This document shows, one piece after another, positions 1 to 6,992 of a stretch of DNA of 9,450 nt. The stretch is from assembly GCA_902495985.1 (NCBI GenBank), contig CABUZF010000029.1, positions 1-9,450 on the forward strand, in the 5' to 3' direction. The position numbers and the translations under genes are program-made. Position 1 is the stretch's first letter. Each line of letters starts with the position of its first letter. A model generated the notes under the pieces. It saw only the letters and a list, made by a program, of their open reading frames with translations, ran no database searches and was not told the origin of the DNA. This DNA comes from an uncultured Collinsella sp. (lineage in GTDB: Bacteria > Actinomycetota > Coriobacteriia > Coriobacteriales > Coriobacteriaceae).

Positions 1-1165
1 AAGCCTCGACGTCCTTGACGCCGGCCTTCTCGAACTCGGCGTTGATGTCGTCCTCGGTGACCTCGATCTTGAGCTCACGGGCGAGAGCGTCGAGAGCCAG
101 GGACTCACGGGCAACGTCGTTGGCCTGCTTGTGCAGGTCGCCGATGAACTGCTCCATGGTCAGACCGGAAGCGGGCAGCCAGGTGTCGAGCGTCATGCCG
201 CGGGCAGCGAGGTTGGACAGGAAGTTCTGGCCAAGCTCCTCAAAGACGGACTGCTCATAGTCGGCGTCCATCTCATCGAGCTGCAGGCGCTCGGCGAGAG
301 CGGAGACGCAACGGTTCTCCTTCTCGGCCGGGAGGCGGGAAGCCTTGTCCTGCTCGATCTCGATCTTGATGGCGTCGCGCATAGCGTCGATGCTGTCGAA
401 GCCAAAGTCGGACTTAACAAGCTCGTCGGTGAGCTCGGGGGTGTTGCGGACCTTGATGCCCTTGACGGTGACCTCGACGGTGTGGGTCTCGGCCTCCTCG
501 CCCTCCTCGACCTCGTCGGTCCAGGTGACGGTCTTGACGTCGTCAACGTTGGCGCCGATCAGGGCCTCGTTGAACTCCTTGGGGTTGCTGTCGCTACCGG
601 CGATGAGCATGCGGCCCTCGGCGGCAAAGTTGTCGGCGTTCTCGACGGCCTTGAGGTCGACGGTAACGTAGTCCTCGGCCTCAACGGCGCGACCCTCGAC
701 GTCCTCGAAGGTGGCACGGTAGTTGAGGAGCATCTCAACCTGGTTGTTGATCTCGGACTCGGTGACCTCCGCGGGAGGCATCTCGATCTCGACAGCGTCG
801 AAAGAGGAGAGCTCAGCGGCGGGACGCAGGGAGAACTCGACGGTGTAGGTGTAGTCCTCGTGATCCTTGGCGAGGTCGAGCTCCTTGTAGTCACCGTTCT
901 TGGTGGGGACGATGTCCAGCTCGTTGAGGACGGCGGGCTCGTTGGCGGCGATCAGGTCGTTGGTGGCCTGAGCGAGGGTAGCCTCGACGCCAAGAGCAGA
1001 GTCGATGACCGGACGGGGGGCCTTACCGGCGCGGAAGCCCGGGAAGCGGTACTTCTTGGCGGTCTCCTTGTAGGCCTTCTTGATCGCGGCGTCGACGTCG
1101 GCGGCCGGGATGGTGACCGTAGCGGTGAGCTTGGCGTCCTTGACGTCAGAAGCGGTGATGTTCAA
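1..1165 (-). CDS. tig: Trigger factor (ribosome-associated chaperone), C-terminal end cut by window edge
   Basis: Trigger factor binds the ribosome exit tunnel, shields nascent chains and has a central FKBP-type prolyl isomerase domain. About 388 codons are visible with no stop before the left edge. Residues 43-51 read GFRAGKAPR, close to the family ribosome-docking signature (GFRxGKxP). The acidic middle fits the FKBP-like domain, and the helical C-terminal part continues to the edge (ending ITEDDINAEFEKAGVKDVEA without the leading VT). The family is usually about 430-500 residues, so only the tail should be missing. Start choice: AGGAGG at 1177-1172 lies 6 nt before a TTG at 1165, giving MNITASDVK. 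An in-frame GTG at 1168 is only 3 nt from the SD, and an in-frame ATG at 1180 lies upstream of it with no SD of its own. The tRNA-Leu gene lies just upstream on the same strand. Identity is secure; the start is less so. Confidence 0.95.
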   Translation of the reverse strand, partial: MNITASDVKDAKLTATVTIPAADVDAAIKKAYKETAKKYRFPGFRAGKAPRPVIDSALGVEATLAQATNDLIAANEPAVLNELDIVPTKNGDYKELDLAKDHEDYTYTVEFSLRPAAELSSFDAVEIEMPPAEVTESEINNQVEMLLNYRATFEDVEGRAVEAEDYVTVDLKAVENADNFAAEGRMLIAGSDSNPKEFNEALIGANVDDVKTVTWTDEVEEGEEAETHTVEVTVKGIKVRNTPELTDELVKSDFGFDSIDAMRDAIKIEIEQDKASRLPAEKENRCVSALAERLQLDEMDADYEQSVFEELGQNFLSNLAARGMTLDTWLPASGLTMEQFIGDLHKQANDVARESLALDALARELKIEVTEDDINAEFEKAGVKDVEA

Positions 1166-1240
1166 CACGTTCCTCCTCATACTGCCCAGCTTATCTGAGG
1201 TGCTGGTACCTTTATGCAACAAGCGTCGCGAGGGCATAAG

Positions 1241-1258
1241 CCAACGCGGGTGCGTTGG
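1241..1258 (-). other. Hairpin overlapping the CCA end of tRNA-Leu
   Basis: CCAACGC (1241-1247) and GCGTTGG (1252-1258) form a perfect 7-bp stem with a 4-nt loop. One arm contains the three bases that encode the tRNA CCA tail. No T-run follows on the minus strand, so it does not look like an intrinsic terminator. It may affect 3' processing or be accidental. Confidence 0.4.
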
Positions 1259-1339
1259 TGCGGGCGAAAGGACTCGAACCTTCACGGGAATCCCACCAGA
1301 ACCTAAATCTGGCGCGTCTACCAATTCCGCCACGCCCGC
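1256..1339 (-). tRNA. tRNA-Leu (anticodon TAG), CCA encoded
   Basis: The reverse complement folds as a class II tRNA of 84 nt including CCA. The acceptor stem is GCGGGCG/CGCCCGC (1339-1333 with 1266-1260), the discriminator is A and CCA is at 1258-1256. The anticodon arm is CCAGA-TTTAGGT-TCTGG, giving anticodon TAG, which reads CUN leucine codons. The variable arm (GGGATTCCC-type) and the T-arm with loop TTCGAGT are in place. It lies between the XdhD terminator and tig, and no terminator separates it from tig, so co-transcription with tig is possible. Confidence 0.97.
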
Positions 1340-1358
1340 ATGAGCGCACAGACTAGGA

Positions 1359-1364
1359 ATGATA
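1359..1364 (-). promoter_or_regulatory. Candidate -10 box for tRNA-Leu
   Basis: TATCAT on the minus strand lies 19 nt before the tRNA 5' end, a suitable position for a -10 element. No convincing -35 hexamer sits 16-18 nt upstream, so this is a weak call. Confidence 0.35.
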
Positions 1365-1425
1365 GCAGATACGAACGGCAAGCGCACGCACACCTTTTAC
1401 AGGCTCACGACCTCACCACGAGTGC

Positions 1426-1450
1426 AAAAGGCGGGACGAGTTGCCCCGCC
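1426..1450 (-). terminator. Intrinsic terminator of the ygfM-xdhD operon
   Basis: On the minus strand GGCGGG (1450-1445) pairs with CCCGCC (1435-1430) across a short loop, possibly extended by a G-T pair, and is followed by TTTT (1429-1426). It sits about 30 nt after the xdhD stop codon. Confidence 0.8.
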
Positions 1451-1479
1451 CCGTCAATTACGACTTGTTCGCTGACCCG

Positions 1480-4311
1480 CTACTCCCCCAGCAGGGCCTT
1501 CTCGGGCGTGATGGGCAGCGAGCGAACCTGATGGCCGGTGGCGTGTGCGACGGCCGAGGCCACAGCGGCGAGCGGCGTGTTGATGACGACCTCGCCGATC
1601 GACTTGGCGCCAAACGGGCCCGTCGGCTCGTAGCTCGGCTCAAAGGCCACGCGAATGCTGCCGATATCCAGGCGCGTGGGCAACTTGTAGCTCATAAAGT
1701 TGCCGGTGCGCAGGCGGCCGCGCTCATCGTGCTCAACGATTTCGTAGAGCGCGTGGCCGATACCCTGGGCAATGCCGCCCTCGGCCTGGACGCGCGCGAG
1801 CGCCTCGTTGATCACGGTGCCGCAGTCCACAGCTGCCGCATAGTCCACCACAGTCACCTTGCCGGTGGCCTTGTCGACCTCGACCTCGGCAATACCGGCC
1901 ATAAACGGCGGAGGCGAAACGGGCAGGCAGGCGGAGGCATGCGAGGTGAGCGCGTCGCCGCCCGCGATGTTCTTGACGCACAGGTTGGCAAAGTCGCGCA
2001 GCGTGAGGTAGCGGTTCTGCTCGCGCGCGGCTCGCTCGTCGGAAAGACGCACGTACTGGCCGTCGAAGACCACATCGGCGGCATCCACGTCCCACATCTG
2101 GGCGGCCTTGGTGCAGATCTTCTCACGCAGCTCGGTCGCAGCGTTCTTGGCTGCCAGGCCCGTCACGTACGTGCCCGAGCTCGCGTACGAGCCGGCATCG
2201 AACGGCGACACGTCGGTGTCCACGCCGCGCACCACGATCAGCGAGCTCTCCACGCCCAGCTCCTCGGCGGCAATCTGCGCCAGGATCGTGTCGACGCCCA
2301 TGCCGTTATCGGTGGCGCCGGTGCCGATGGTAATGAAGCCGTCCTCTTCCAGGCGCATGTCGATGCCGGCGATATCCACGTTGGAAATGCCCGAGCCCTG
2401 CATGGTGAGCGCACAGCCCAGGGCGCGCACACGGTCGCCCAGGTCTACGGCCAGCGGCTTGTCACGCCAACCGATCATGTCCATCGCGCGCAGCAGGCAG
2501 CGGTCGAGCGCGCAGGCGTTGAGCTTCTCGTTGTAGTACTGCGGCATGACCTCGCCCTCGCGCACGATGTTCTTAAGGCGCAGGTCGGCGGGATCCATGT
2601 GCAGCATGTCGGCAAGCTCGTTGACGGCGCTCTCCACGGCAAACTGGCCTTGGGTGGCACCGTAGCCGCGATACGCGCCGCCGCGGTTAGTGTTGGTGTA
2701 GACGGCGTCCCAGCTAAAGCGGCTCGCCTTCACGTGGTTGTAGATGGGCAGGCTCTTGTGACCCGAAAGGCCGATCGTCGTGGTGGCGTGCTCGCCATAC
2801 GCACCGGCATTGGACAGCGTATGCAGGTCGATGGCCGTGATGGTGCCGTCGTTCATGGCGCCCAGCTTGACGGTCATCTGCATCTGGTGGCGCGAGTTGC
2901 CTGCGGTGATGGTCTCCTCGCGGGTGTAGCAGCAGTAGCTCGGACGGCCAGTCTGCTGGGTCACGAACGCCACGAAGATCTCGCAGCAGCCCGTCTGCTT
3001 GGAGCCAAAGCCGCCGCCGATGCGCGGCTTAATGACCTGCACCTGCGATTGCGGAATGTCGAGCGACTGCGCGACCATGCGGCGCACGTGGAAGGGCACC
3101 TGTGTAGAGGTGGTCACCGAGATGCGGCCGAACGCGTCGGTCGTCGCGAAGGCGCGGAAGGTCTCCATGGGCGCAGTCTGCGTGGCCTGGCTGGTATAGG
3201 TGCGGGTGAAGACGATGTCGCTCTGGGCAAACGCCTCGTCCAAGTCGCCATAGTCGCTCGTGCCGCTGCATACCAAGTTGCGCGGAACGTCGCCGCCCTG
3301 CGGGAACATAAAGGTCACGTCGCCCTCGGGGTGGACCACGATGTCGTTATCGAGTGCCTGGGTAAAGTCGAGCAGCGGCTCGAGTACCTCGTAGTCGACC
3401 TTGATGAGCTTGAGTGCCTTGTCGGCGGCCTCCTCGGTCTCGGCGGCGACGATCGCCACTTCCTCGTTTTGGTAGCGCACGAGGTTCTCGAGGATCAGGC
3501 GGTCGTAGGGACTCGGCTGCGGATAGCTCTGGCCGGCGATGGTAAAGCGGCGCTTGGGCACGTCCTCATAGGTGTAGACGCCCACAACGCCGGGCACCTT
3601 CAGGGCGCGCGACGTATCAATGGAGCGGATCTTGGCACGCGCATACGGGCTGCGCTTGAGCTTAACGATGAGCGCGCCGGCGGGCACCATGTCGCCCGTG
3701 TAGACGGGACGACCCTCGAGCAGAGCCTTCGAATCCTTCTTGGGCTGCTTGTGAGTGATCTGCTTGTACGCGACACCATCGGAGCTGGTGTTATTGACCG
3801 GCAGCTCGGGCATCTCGAAGCCCACCTGCGCGCCGGACTCGTTGAGGAAGCGCACGATGGCGCGCAGCTGGCTCTCGTAGCCGCTGCAACGGCAGAGATT
3901 GCCGGCAAGCTGGCGCGAGAGTTCCTCGCGCGTGGCGACGAGGCTCGGGTCCTCCTTGGCGGCGCGGGCAAGCGCCAACACGTTCATGATAAGGCCGGGG
4001 GCGCAAAAACCGCACTGCTCGGCACCTTCGGCAGCCATTGCGCGGGCGAGCGCCTCGGACTCGGCCTTGAGGCCCTCGATCGTGGTGATGGAGCGGCCCT
4101 CGACGCGCGCGGCGGGAACCGAGCAGCTCAGCACCGGGTCGCCGTCGAGCCACACCGTGCACAGGCCGCAGTTGGTGGTTTCGCAGGCACAGCGCACCGA
4201 CGCGCAACCCTGCTCGCGCAGCAGCGCAAAGAGCATGGTGTCGGGGGCAATCTGAACCTTGACCTTGCGGCCGTTGAGCGTAAAGGAAAGATCGATGAGT
4301 TTGGCAGCCAT
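1480..4311 (-). CDS. xdhD: Fused [2Fe-2S]/molybdopterin hydroxylase subunit, XdhD type (xanthine dehydrogenase superfamily)
   Basis: 943 residues. Residues 1-155 form the iron-sulfur part: plant-type cluster cysteines at about C43, C48, C51 and C63, then the second cluster motif C100-G-F-C103 with C140-R-C142. From about 195 the molybdopterin-binding part follows, with GGGFGSK at 432-438, GAYRGYG at 545-551 (Arg548 aligns with the substrate-binding Arg of xanthine dehydrogenase) and FGAKSIGE at 900-907, where Glu907 fits the catalytic base. Length and single-chain fusion match E. coli XdhD (about 956 aa), a family proposed to be a purine hydroxylase and also annotated as probable selenate reductase Mo subunit because of its link to selenium genes. 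FAD should come from the upstream subunit: its stop overlaps this ATG by 1 nt (TAATG), implying coupled translation. Odd points: Gln439 where bovine xanthine dehydrogenase has Glu802, and Cys pairs at 442-443 and 460-461. The superfamily assignment is secure; the substrate is not. Confidence 0.92.
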   Translation of the reverse strand: MAAKLIDLSFTLNGRKVKVQIAPDTMLFALLREQGCASVRCACETTNCGLCTVWLDGDPVLSCSVPAARVEGRSITTIEGLKAESEALARAMAAEGAEQCGFCAPGLIMNVLALARAAKEDPSLVATREELSRQLAGNLCRCSGYESQLRAIVRFLNESGAQVGFEMPELPVNNTSSDGVAYKQITHKQPKKDSKALLEGRPVYTGDMVPAGALIVKLKRSPYARAKIRSIDTSRALKVPGVVGVYTYEDVPKRRFTIAGQSYPQPSPYDRLILENLVRYQNEEVAIVAAETEEAADKALKLIKVDYEVLEPLLDFTQALDNDIVVHPEGDVTFMFPQGGDVPRNLVCSGTSDYGDLDEAFAQSDIVFTRTYTSQATQTAPMETFRAFATTDAFGRISVTTSTQVPFHVRRMVAQSLDIPQSQVQVIKPRIGGGFGSKQTGCCEIFVAFVTQQTGRPSYCCYTREETITAGNSRHQMQMTVKLGAMNDGTITAIDLHTLSNAGAYGEHATTTIGLSGHKSLPIYNHVKASRFSWDAVYTNTNRGGAYRGYGATQGQFAVESAVNELADMLHMDPADLRLKNIVREGEVMPQYYNEKLNACALDRCLLRAMDMIGWRDKPLAVDLGDRVRALGCALTMQGSGISNVDIAGIDMRLEEDGFITIGTGATDNGMGVDTILAQIAAEELGVESSLIVVRGVDTDVSPFDAGSYASSGTYVTGLAAKNAATELREKICTKAAQMWDVDAADVVFDGQYVRLSDERAAREQNRYLTLRDFANLCVKNIAGGDALTSHASACLPVSPPPFMAGIAEVEVDKATGKVTVVDYAAAVDCGTVINEALARVQAEGGIAQGIGHALYEIVEHDERGRLRTGNFMSYKLPTRLDIGSIRVAFEPSYEPTGPFGAKSIGEVVINTPLAAVASAVAHATGHQVRSLPITPEKALLGE

Positions 4312-5225
4312 TAGCGCACCTCGCTAGAATCGACGCCGGGCACGCGGCGGCAGGAATACTCGTCCGTGGCAAACTTAGGAATCTGCACGCCCTCGAGCTC
4401 GTGGGCAAGCGCAGCCGAAAGCTCGATGCCGGCGGCGCGGCGCACGGCCTGAATCGCCAGCGGGGCCGAGATGCGGCGGCGGTAGTCGGCCGAGCCCCAC
4501 AGGTTGGTGCCGTAGCTCAGGGCACGCACGGATGCGGCAAGGGCGCGAAGCTCATCCTCGGAAGGCTGCTCGTTGGTAAGGCCACATGCCTCGCCCTGCA
4601 GCAAGGTCGCGCGCAGCGGGCGGGCACCCACGGTGACATGCCAGCTGTTGTCCCACCAGGCGGCGGTGACGTTCAGTGAGGGGAAGTCCGTCGCGGCCTT
4701 GCGCACGGCCTCGTAGCTCGCACGGTAATCGTGCTTGACGACCACGACATGCTCAATAACGTCGCGCACGTAGCCCATGTCGACGAACTCGGCGAGCGGC
4801 ACGCGGCCGGCGCCCGTCAGCTCAACATACGAATCGAGCGCGAGGAAGGCGGAGAGCACGTCCGAGAAGCCAAAGCGGCCGTAGATGCTGCCGCCCACCG
4901 TGGCGGTGTTGCGCAGCTGCACGCCCACGATATCGTGGACCGCAAACTCAAAGACACGGTTGACAAGCGCGTTGAGCCCAGCATGGCGCTCGAGCTGGCG
5001 CAGCGTGCACGTGGCACCGATGCGAAACTCGGTCTCGGTCTCCTCGATCTGATCGAGTCCGCAGGCCGAAAGGTCAATCGCCGTCGCCACGCGACGCGAA
5101 CCCAGGCGCATCCAGATGCCACCGCCCACAATCTTGTTGTTGCGGTTCTTCTGCAAGAGCTCATAGGCTTCGGCCGCGTTTCCAACACGGACGTAGGTAC
5201 CGAACTTGAGCACGTTCTCCCCCAT
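4311..5225 (-). CDS. ygfM: FAD-binding subunit of molybdenum hydroxylase, YgfM type
   Basis: 304 residues of the CoxM/XdhB-like FAD-binding family, which passes electrons between the [2Fe-2S] clusters of the partner chain and FAD. Visible motifs are KIVGGGIWMRLG near 31-42 (first FAD loop) and QLRNTATVGGSIYGRFGFSD at 103-122, the family RNxATVGGNI...SD element. A C-terminal flavoprotein-type domain follows from about 175 to 290. It is somewhat longer than E. coli YgfM (about 259 aa). It is the first gene of a two-gene operon with the fused Fe-S/Mo subunit, the same order as ygfM-xdhD in E. coli. The ATG at 5225 has GGAG about 2 nt upstream, which is rather close. A candidate promoter and palindrome lie directly upstream. 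The E. coli neighbours ygfK and ssnA are not in this window. Confidence 0.88.
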   Translation of the reverse strand: MGENVLKFGTYVRVGNAAEAYELLQKNRNNKIVGGGIWMRLGSRRVATAIDLSACGLDQIEETETEFRIGATCTLRQLERHAGLNALVNRVFEFAVHDIVGVQLRNTATVGGSIYGRFGFSDVLSAFLALDSYVELTGAGRVPLAEFVDMGYVRDVIEHVVVVKHDYRASYEAVRKAATDFPSLNVTAAWWDNSWHVTVGARPLRATLLQGEACGLTNEQPSEDELRALAASVRALSYGTNLWGSADYRRRISAPLAIQAVRRAAGIELSAALAHELEGVQIPKFATDEYSCRRVPGVDSSEVR

Positions 5226-5240
5226 CTCTCCACTTGTCCA

Positions 5241-5256
5241 GTACTTTTAAGTGTAC
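5241..5256 (-). promoter_or_regulatory. Extended -10 promoter with overlapping imperfect palindrome, upstream of ygfM
   Basis: On the minus strand TGG precedes TACACT (-10 at 5255-5250), an extended -10 arrangement about 25 nt before the ATG. The same bases form GTACACTTAAAAGTAC, a 16-bp palindrome with 12 of 16 positions symmetric. A dyad over the -10 box is a typical repressor site, but no regulator gene is adjacent. The -35 is not clear. Confidence 0.4.
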
Positions 5257-5291
5257 CAAACGAGGGACCGCAACTCATGCCGAGACAAAAT

Positions 5292-5320
5292 GATCCGTTT
5301 TCCTCCGTCCCCAACGGATC
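5292..5320. repeat. Intergenic palindrome with TTGGGGACGG core
   Basis: GATCCGTT (5292-5299) and AACGGATC (5313-5320) are perfect inverted repeats around a 13-nt centre. Read on the minus strand, the left arm runs into TTGGGGACGG. It lies between the gdhA terminator and the ygfM promoter. It could be a dispersed intergenic repeat or an operator. See also 6950-6984. Confidence 0.6.
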
Positions 5321-5354
5321 AAAAAAGGCTCCCAGCCGGATAGCTGGGAGCCTT
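5321..5354 (-). terminator. Strong intrinsic terminator of gdhA
   Basis: A perfect 12-bp stem, AAGGCTCCCAGC (5325-5336) with GCTGGGAGCCTT (5343-5354), has a 6-nt loop. On the minus strand it is followed by a run of six T (5326-5321, partly inside the stem). It begins about 25 nt after the gdhA stop. Confidence 0.95.
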
Positions 5355-5379
5355 ATCACATGCTATGTCGAGCGAAGAC

Positions 5380-6735
5380 TTAGCAGACACCCTGGGCGAG
5401 CATGGCGTCGGCGACCTTCAGGAAGCCGGCGATGTTGGCGCCCATGACAAAGTTGCCCTCCTGGCCATACTTCTTGGCGGTGTCGTCCACGTTGTGGAAC
5501 ATGCCGCGCATGAGCTGCTCGAGCTTGCCGTCGACCTCCTCGAAGGTCCAGGACAGGTGCTCGGCGTTCTGGCTCATCTCCAGGCCGGACACGAGCACGC
5601 CGCCGGCGTTGGCAGCCTTACCGGGCATAAAGGCGACGCCGTTCTCCTGGAAGTAGGTCGTAGCCTCGATGGTCGTGGGCATGTTCGCGCCCTCGCCGAC
5701 CACCTTGCAGCCGTTGGCGACGAGCGCCTGGGCGTCCTCGAGAAGCAGCGTGTTCTCGCGAGCGCAGGGCAGCGCGATATCGCAGGGAAGCTGCCACACG
5801 CCGCGGCCGTCGCCCTCGTGCCACACGGCGTTAGGCTTCTCGTCAACGTACATAGCGAGCGTAACGCCCTTGTCGTGGCCGGAGCGCTTCTTGTTGTAGA
5901 CATGCTCGAGCACGGTGTAGTCGATGCCGTCGGGATCCTCGACCCAGCCGTGGGTGTCGGAGCAGGCCAGCACCTTGCCGCCGAGCTGGGAGACCTTCTG
6001 GACGGCGTAGATAGCGACGTTGCCGGAGCCATGAACGACGACGTTCTTGCCCTCGAAGGAGTCGCCGCGGCTCTTGAGGTACTCGTCCACAAAGTAAACC
6101 AGACCGTAACCGGTGGCCTCGGTACGGGCGAGCGAGCCGCCAAAGGAAAGGCCCTTGCCGGTAAGGACGCCGGTCCACTCGTTGGTCAGGCGCTTGTACT
6201 GACCGAACAGGTAGGCAACCTCGCGGCCGCCAACACCCAGGTCGCCGGCGGGAACGTCGGTGTTGGGGCCAATGTGGCGATAGAGCTCGGTCATGAAGGA
6301 CTGGCAGAAGTGCATAATCTCGTTGTTGGACTTGCCCTTGGGGTCAAAGTCGGAGCCGCCCTTGCCGCCGCCCATGGGAAGGGTGGTCAGGCTGTTCTTG
6401 AGGATCTGCTCCAGACCCAGGAACTTGAGCATACCCAGGGTGACCGTCGGGTTAAAGCGCAAGCCGCCCTTGTAGGGTCCAATGGCAGAGTTGAACTCGA
6501 CACGGTAACCGCGATTGACCTGAACCTTGCCCTGGTCGTCGACCCAGGGAACACGGAACATGACGATGCGCTCGGGCTCGACGAGGCGCTCCAGCAGGGC
6601 GGCCTCCTCGTACTCGGGGTGGGCGTCGAGCGCCGGCTGGATGGTGCCGAGAATCTCGGTCGCGGCCTGGATGAACTCAGGCTGCTCGGGATAGCGGGCC
6701 TTGAGCTCTTCGAGAACTTTCTGCGTGTAGCTCAT
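5380..6735 (-). CDS. gdhA: Glutamate dehydrogenase, hexameric bacterial class
   Basis: 451 residues. It catalyses reversible reductive amination of 2-oxoglutarate by ammonia to glutamate, in the cytoplasm. Landmarks fit the class: KGGLRFNPTV near 89-98, PMGGGKGGSDFDPKGKS near 120-136, PAGDLGVGG at 162-170, the dinucleotide loop GSGNVA at 236-241, and EGANMPTT at 348-355. Lys89, Lys113, Lys125 and Asp165 fall at the same numbers as the known catalytic and substrate residues of the Clostridium symbiosum enzyme. NAD versus NADP preference cannot be fixed by eye; the post-beta2 segment reads SDTHG. The ATG at 6735 is preceded by GGAGGA about 3 nt upstream, which favours it over an in-frame ATG at 6783 lacking an SD. 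The gene stands alone between a roughly 250-nt leader and its terminator. A link to nitrogen released by purine use is only inference. Confidence 0.97.
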   Translation of the reverse strand: MSYTQKVLEELKARYPEQPEFIQAATEILGTIQPALDAHPEYEEAALLERLVEPERIVMFRVPWVDDQGKVQVNRGYRVEFNSAIGPYKGGLRFNPTVTLGMLKFLGLEQILKNSLTTLPMGGGKGGSDFDPKGKSNNEIMHFCQSFMTELYRHIGPNTDVPAGDLGVGGREVAYLFGQYKRLTNEWTGVLTGKGLSFGGSLARTEATGYGLVYFVDEYLKSRGDSFEGKNVVVHGSGNVAIYAVQKVSQLGGKVLACSDTHGWVEDPDGIDYTVLEHVYNKKRSGHDKGVTLAMYVDEKPNAVWHEGDGRGVWQLPCDIALPCARENTLLLEDAQALVANGCKVVGEGANMPTTIEATTYFQENGVAFMPGKAANAGGVLVSGLEMSQNAEHLSWTFEEVDGKLEQLMRGMFHNVDDTAKKYGQEGNFVMGANIAGFLKVADAMLAQGVC

Positions 6736-6808
6736 GCTTCCTCCAATTGATGGAAAAGAAAAATGTCGGTCGCGGCACCCCATGCGCCGCGAGCTTTATC
6801 GAGTATGG

Positions 6809-6814
6809 ATAATA
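6809..6814 (-). promoter_or_regulatory. Candidate -10 box for gdhA
   Basis: TATTAT (5 of 6 to consensus) lies about 75 nt before the gdhA ATG, within a short palindrome GATATTATC on the minus strand. No good -35 was found. Four copies of CGAAAC lie just upstream. Confidence 0.3.
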
Positions 6815-6949
6815 TCGCACTGTTGCAGCAAAGTTTCGCATAAGCCGACGAGCGGATGTTTCGTTTTGATTACGATGCAGGTAGAAGCGTTTTTGAGTGC
6901 CTGACATGCAAATCGCGTGTTTCGAAGCTGTTTCGTCCATATGTTCCAA

Positions 6950-6984
6950 ACCACCACATTGGGGACAGGCACCTTTGTGGTGGT
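6950..6984. repeat. Intergenic palindrome with TTGGGGACAG core
   Basis: ACCACCACA (6950-6958) and TGTGGTGGT (6976-6984) form a perfect 9-bp inverted repeat around a 17-nt centre that starts TTGGGGACAGGCACC. It lies 8 nt after the stop of the Se/S carrier gene, so it could act as a 3'-end hairpin. On the minus strand only TTT follows, so it is a poor intrinsic terminator. It resembles REP-like intergenic elements. Confidence 0.6.
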
Positions 6985-6992
6985 GTGGTTGG

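Noticed and set aside
131..1198. A 355-codon plus-strand open frame antisense to tig
   Set aside because: It is a highly repetitive Leu/Val/Gly/Asp composition opposite a clear trigger factor gene.
1441..4314. A 957-codon open frame on the plus strand antisense to xdhD
   Set aside because: It mirrors the whole real gene. Its product is low-complexity (rich in Ala, Gly, Leu, His, Arg), matches no family, and arises because GC-rich codons leave few stops in the opposite frame.
5365..6750. A 461-codon plus-strand open frame antisense to gdhA
   Set aside because: It is also a codon-bias shadow: it covers a clearly identified gene, with no family motif.
6677..6949. A 90-codon minus-strand frame in the gdhA leader
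   Set aside because: It overlaps the start of gdhA in another frame, has no good SD and resembles no known protein. The leader is better read as regulatory.
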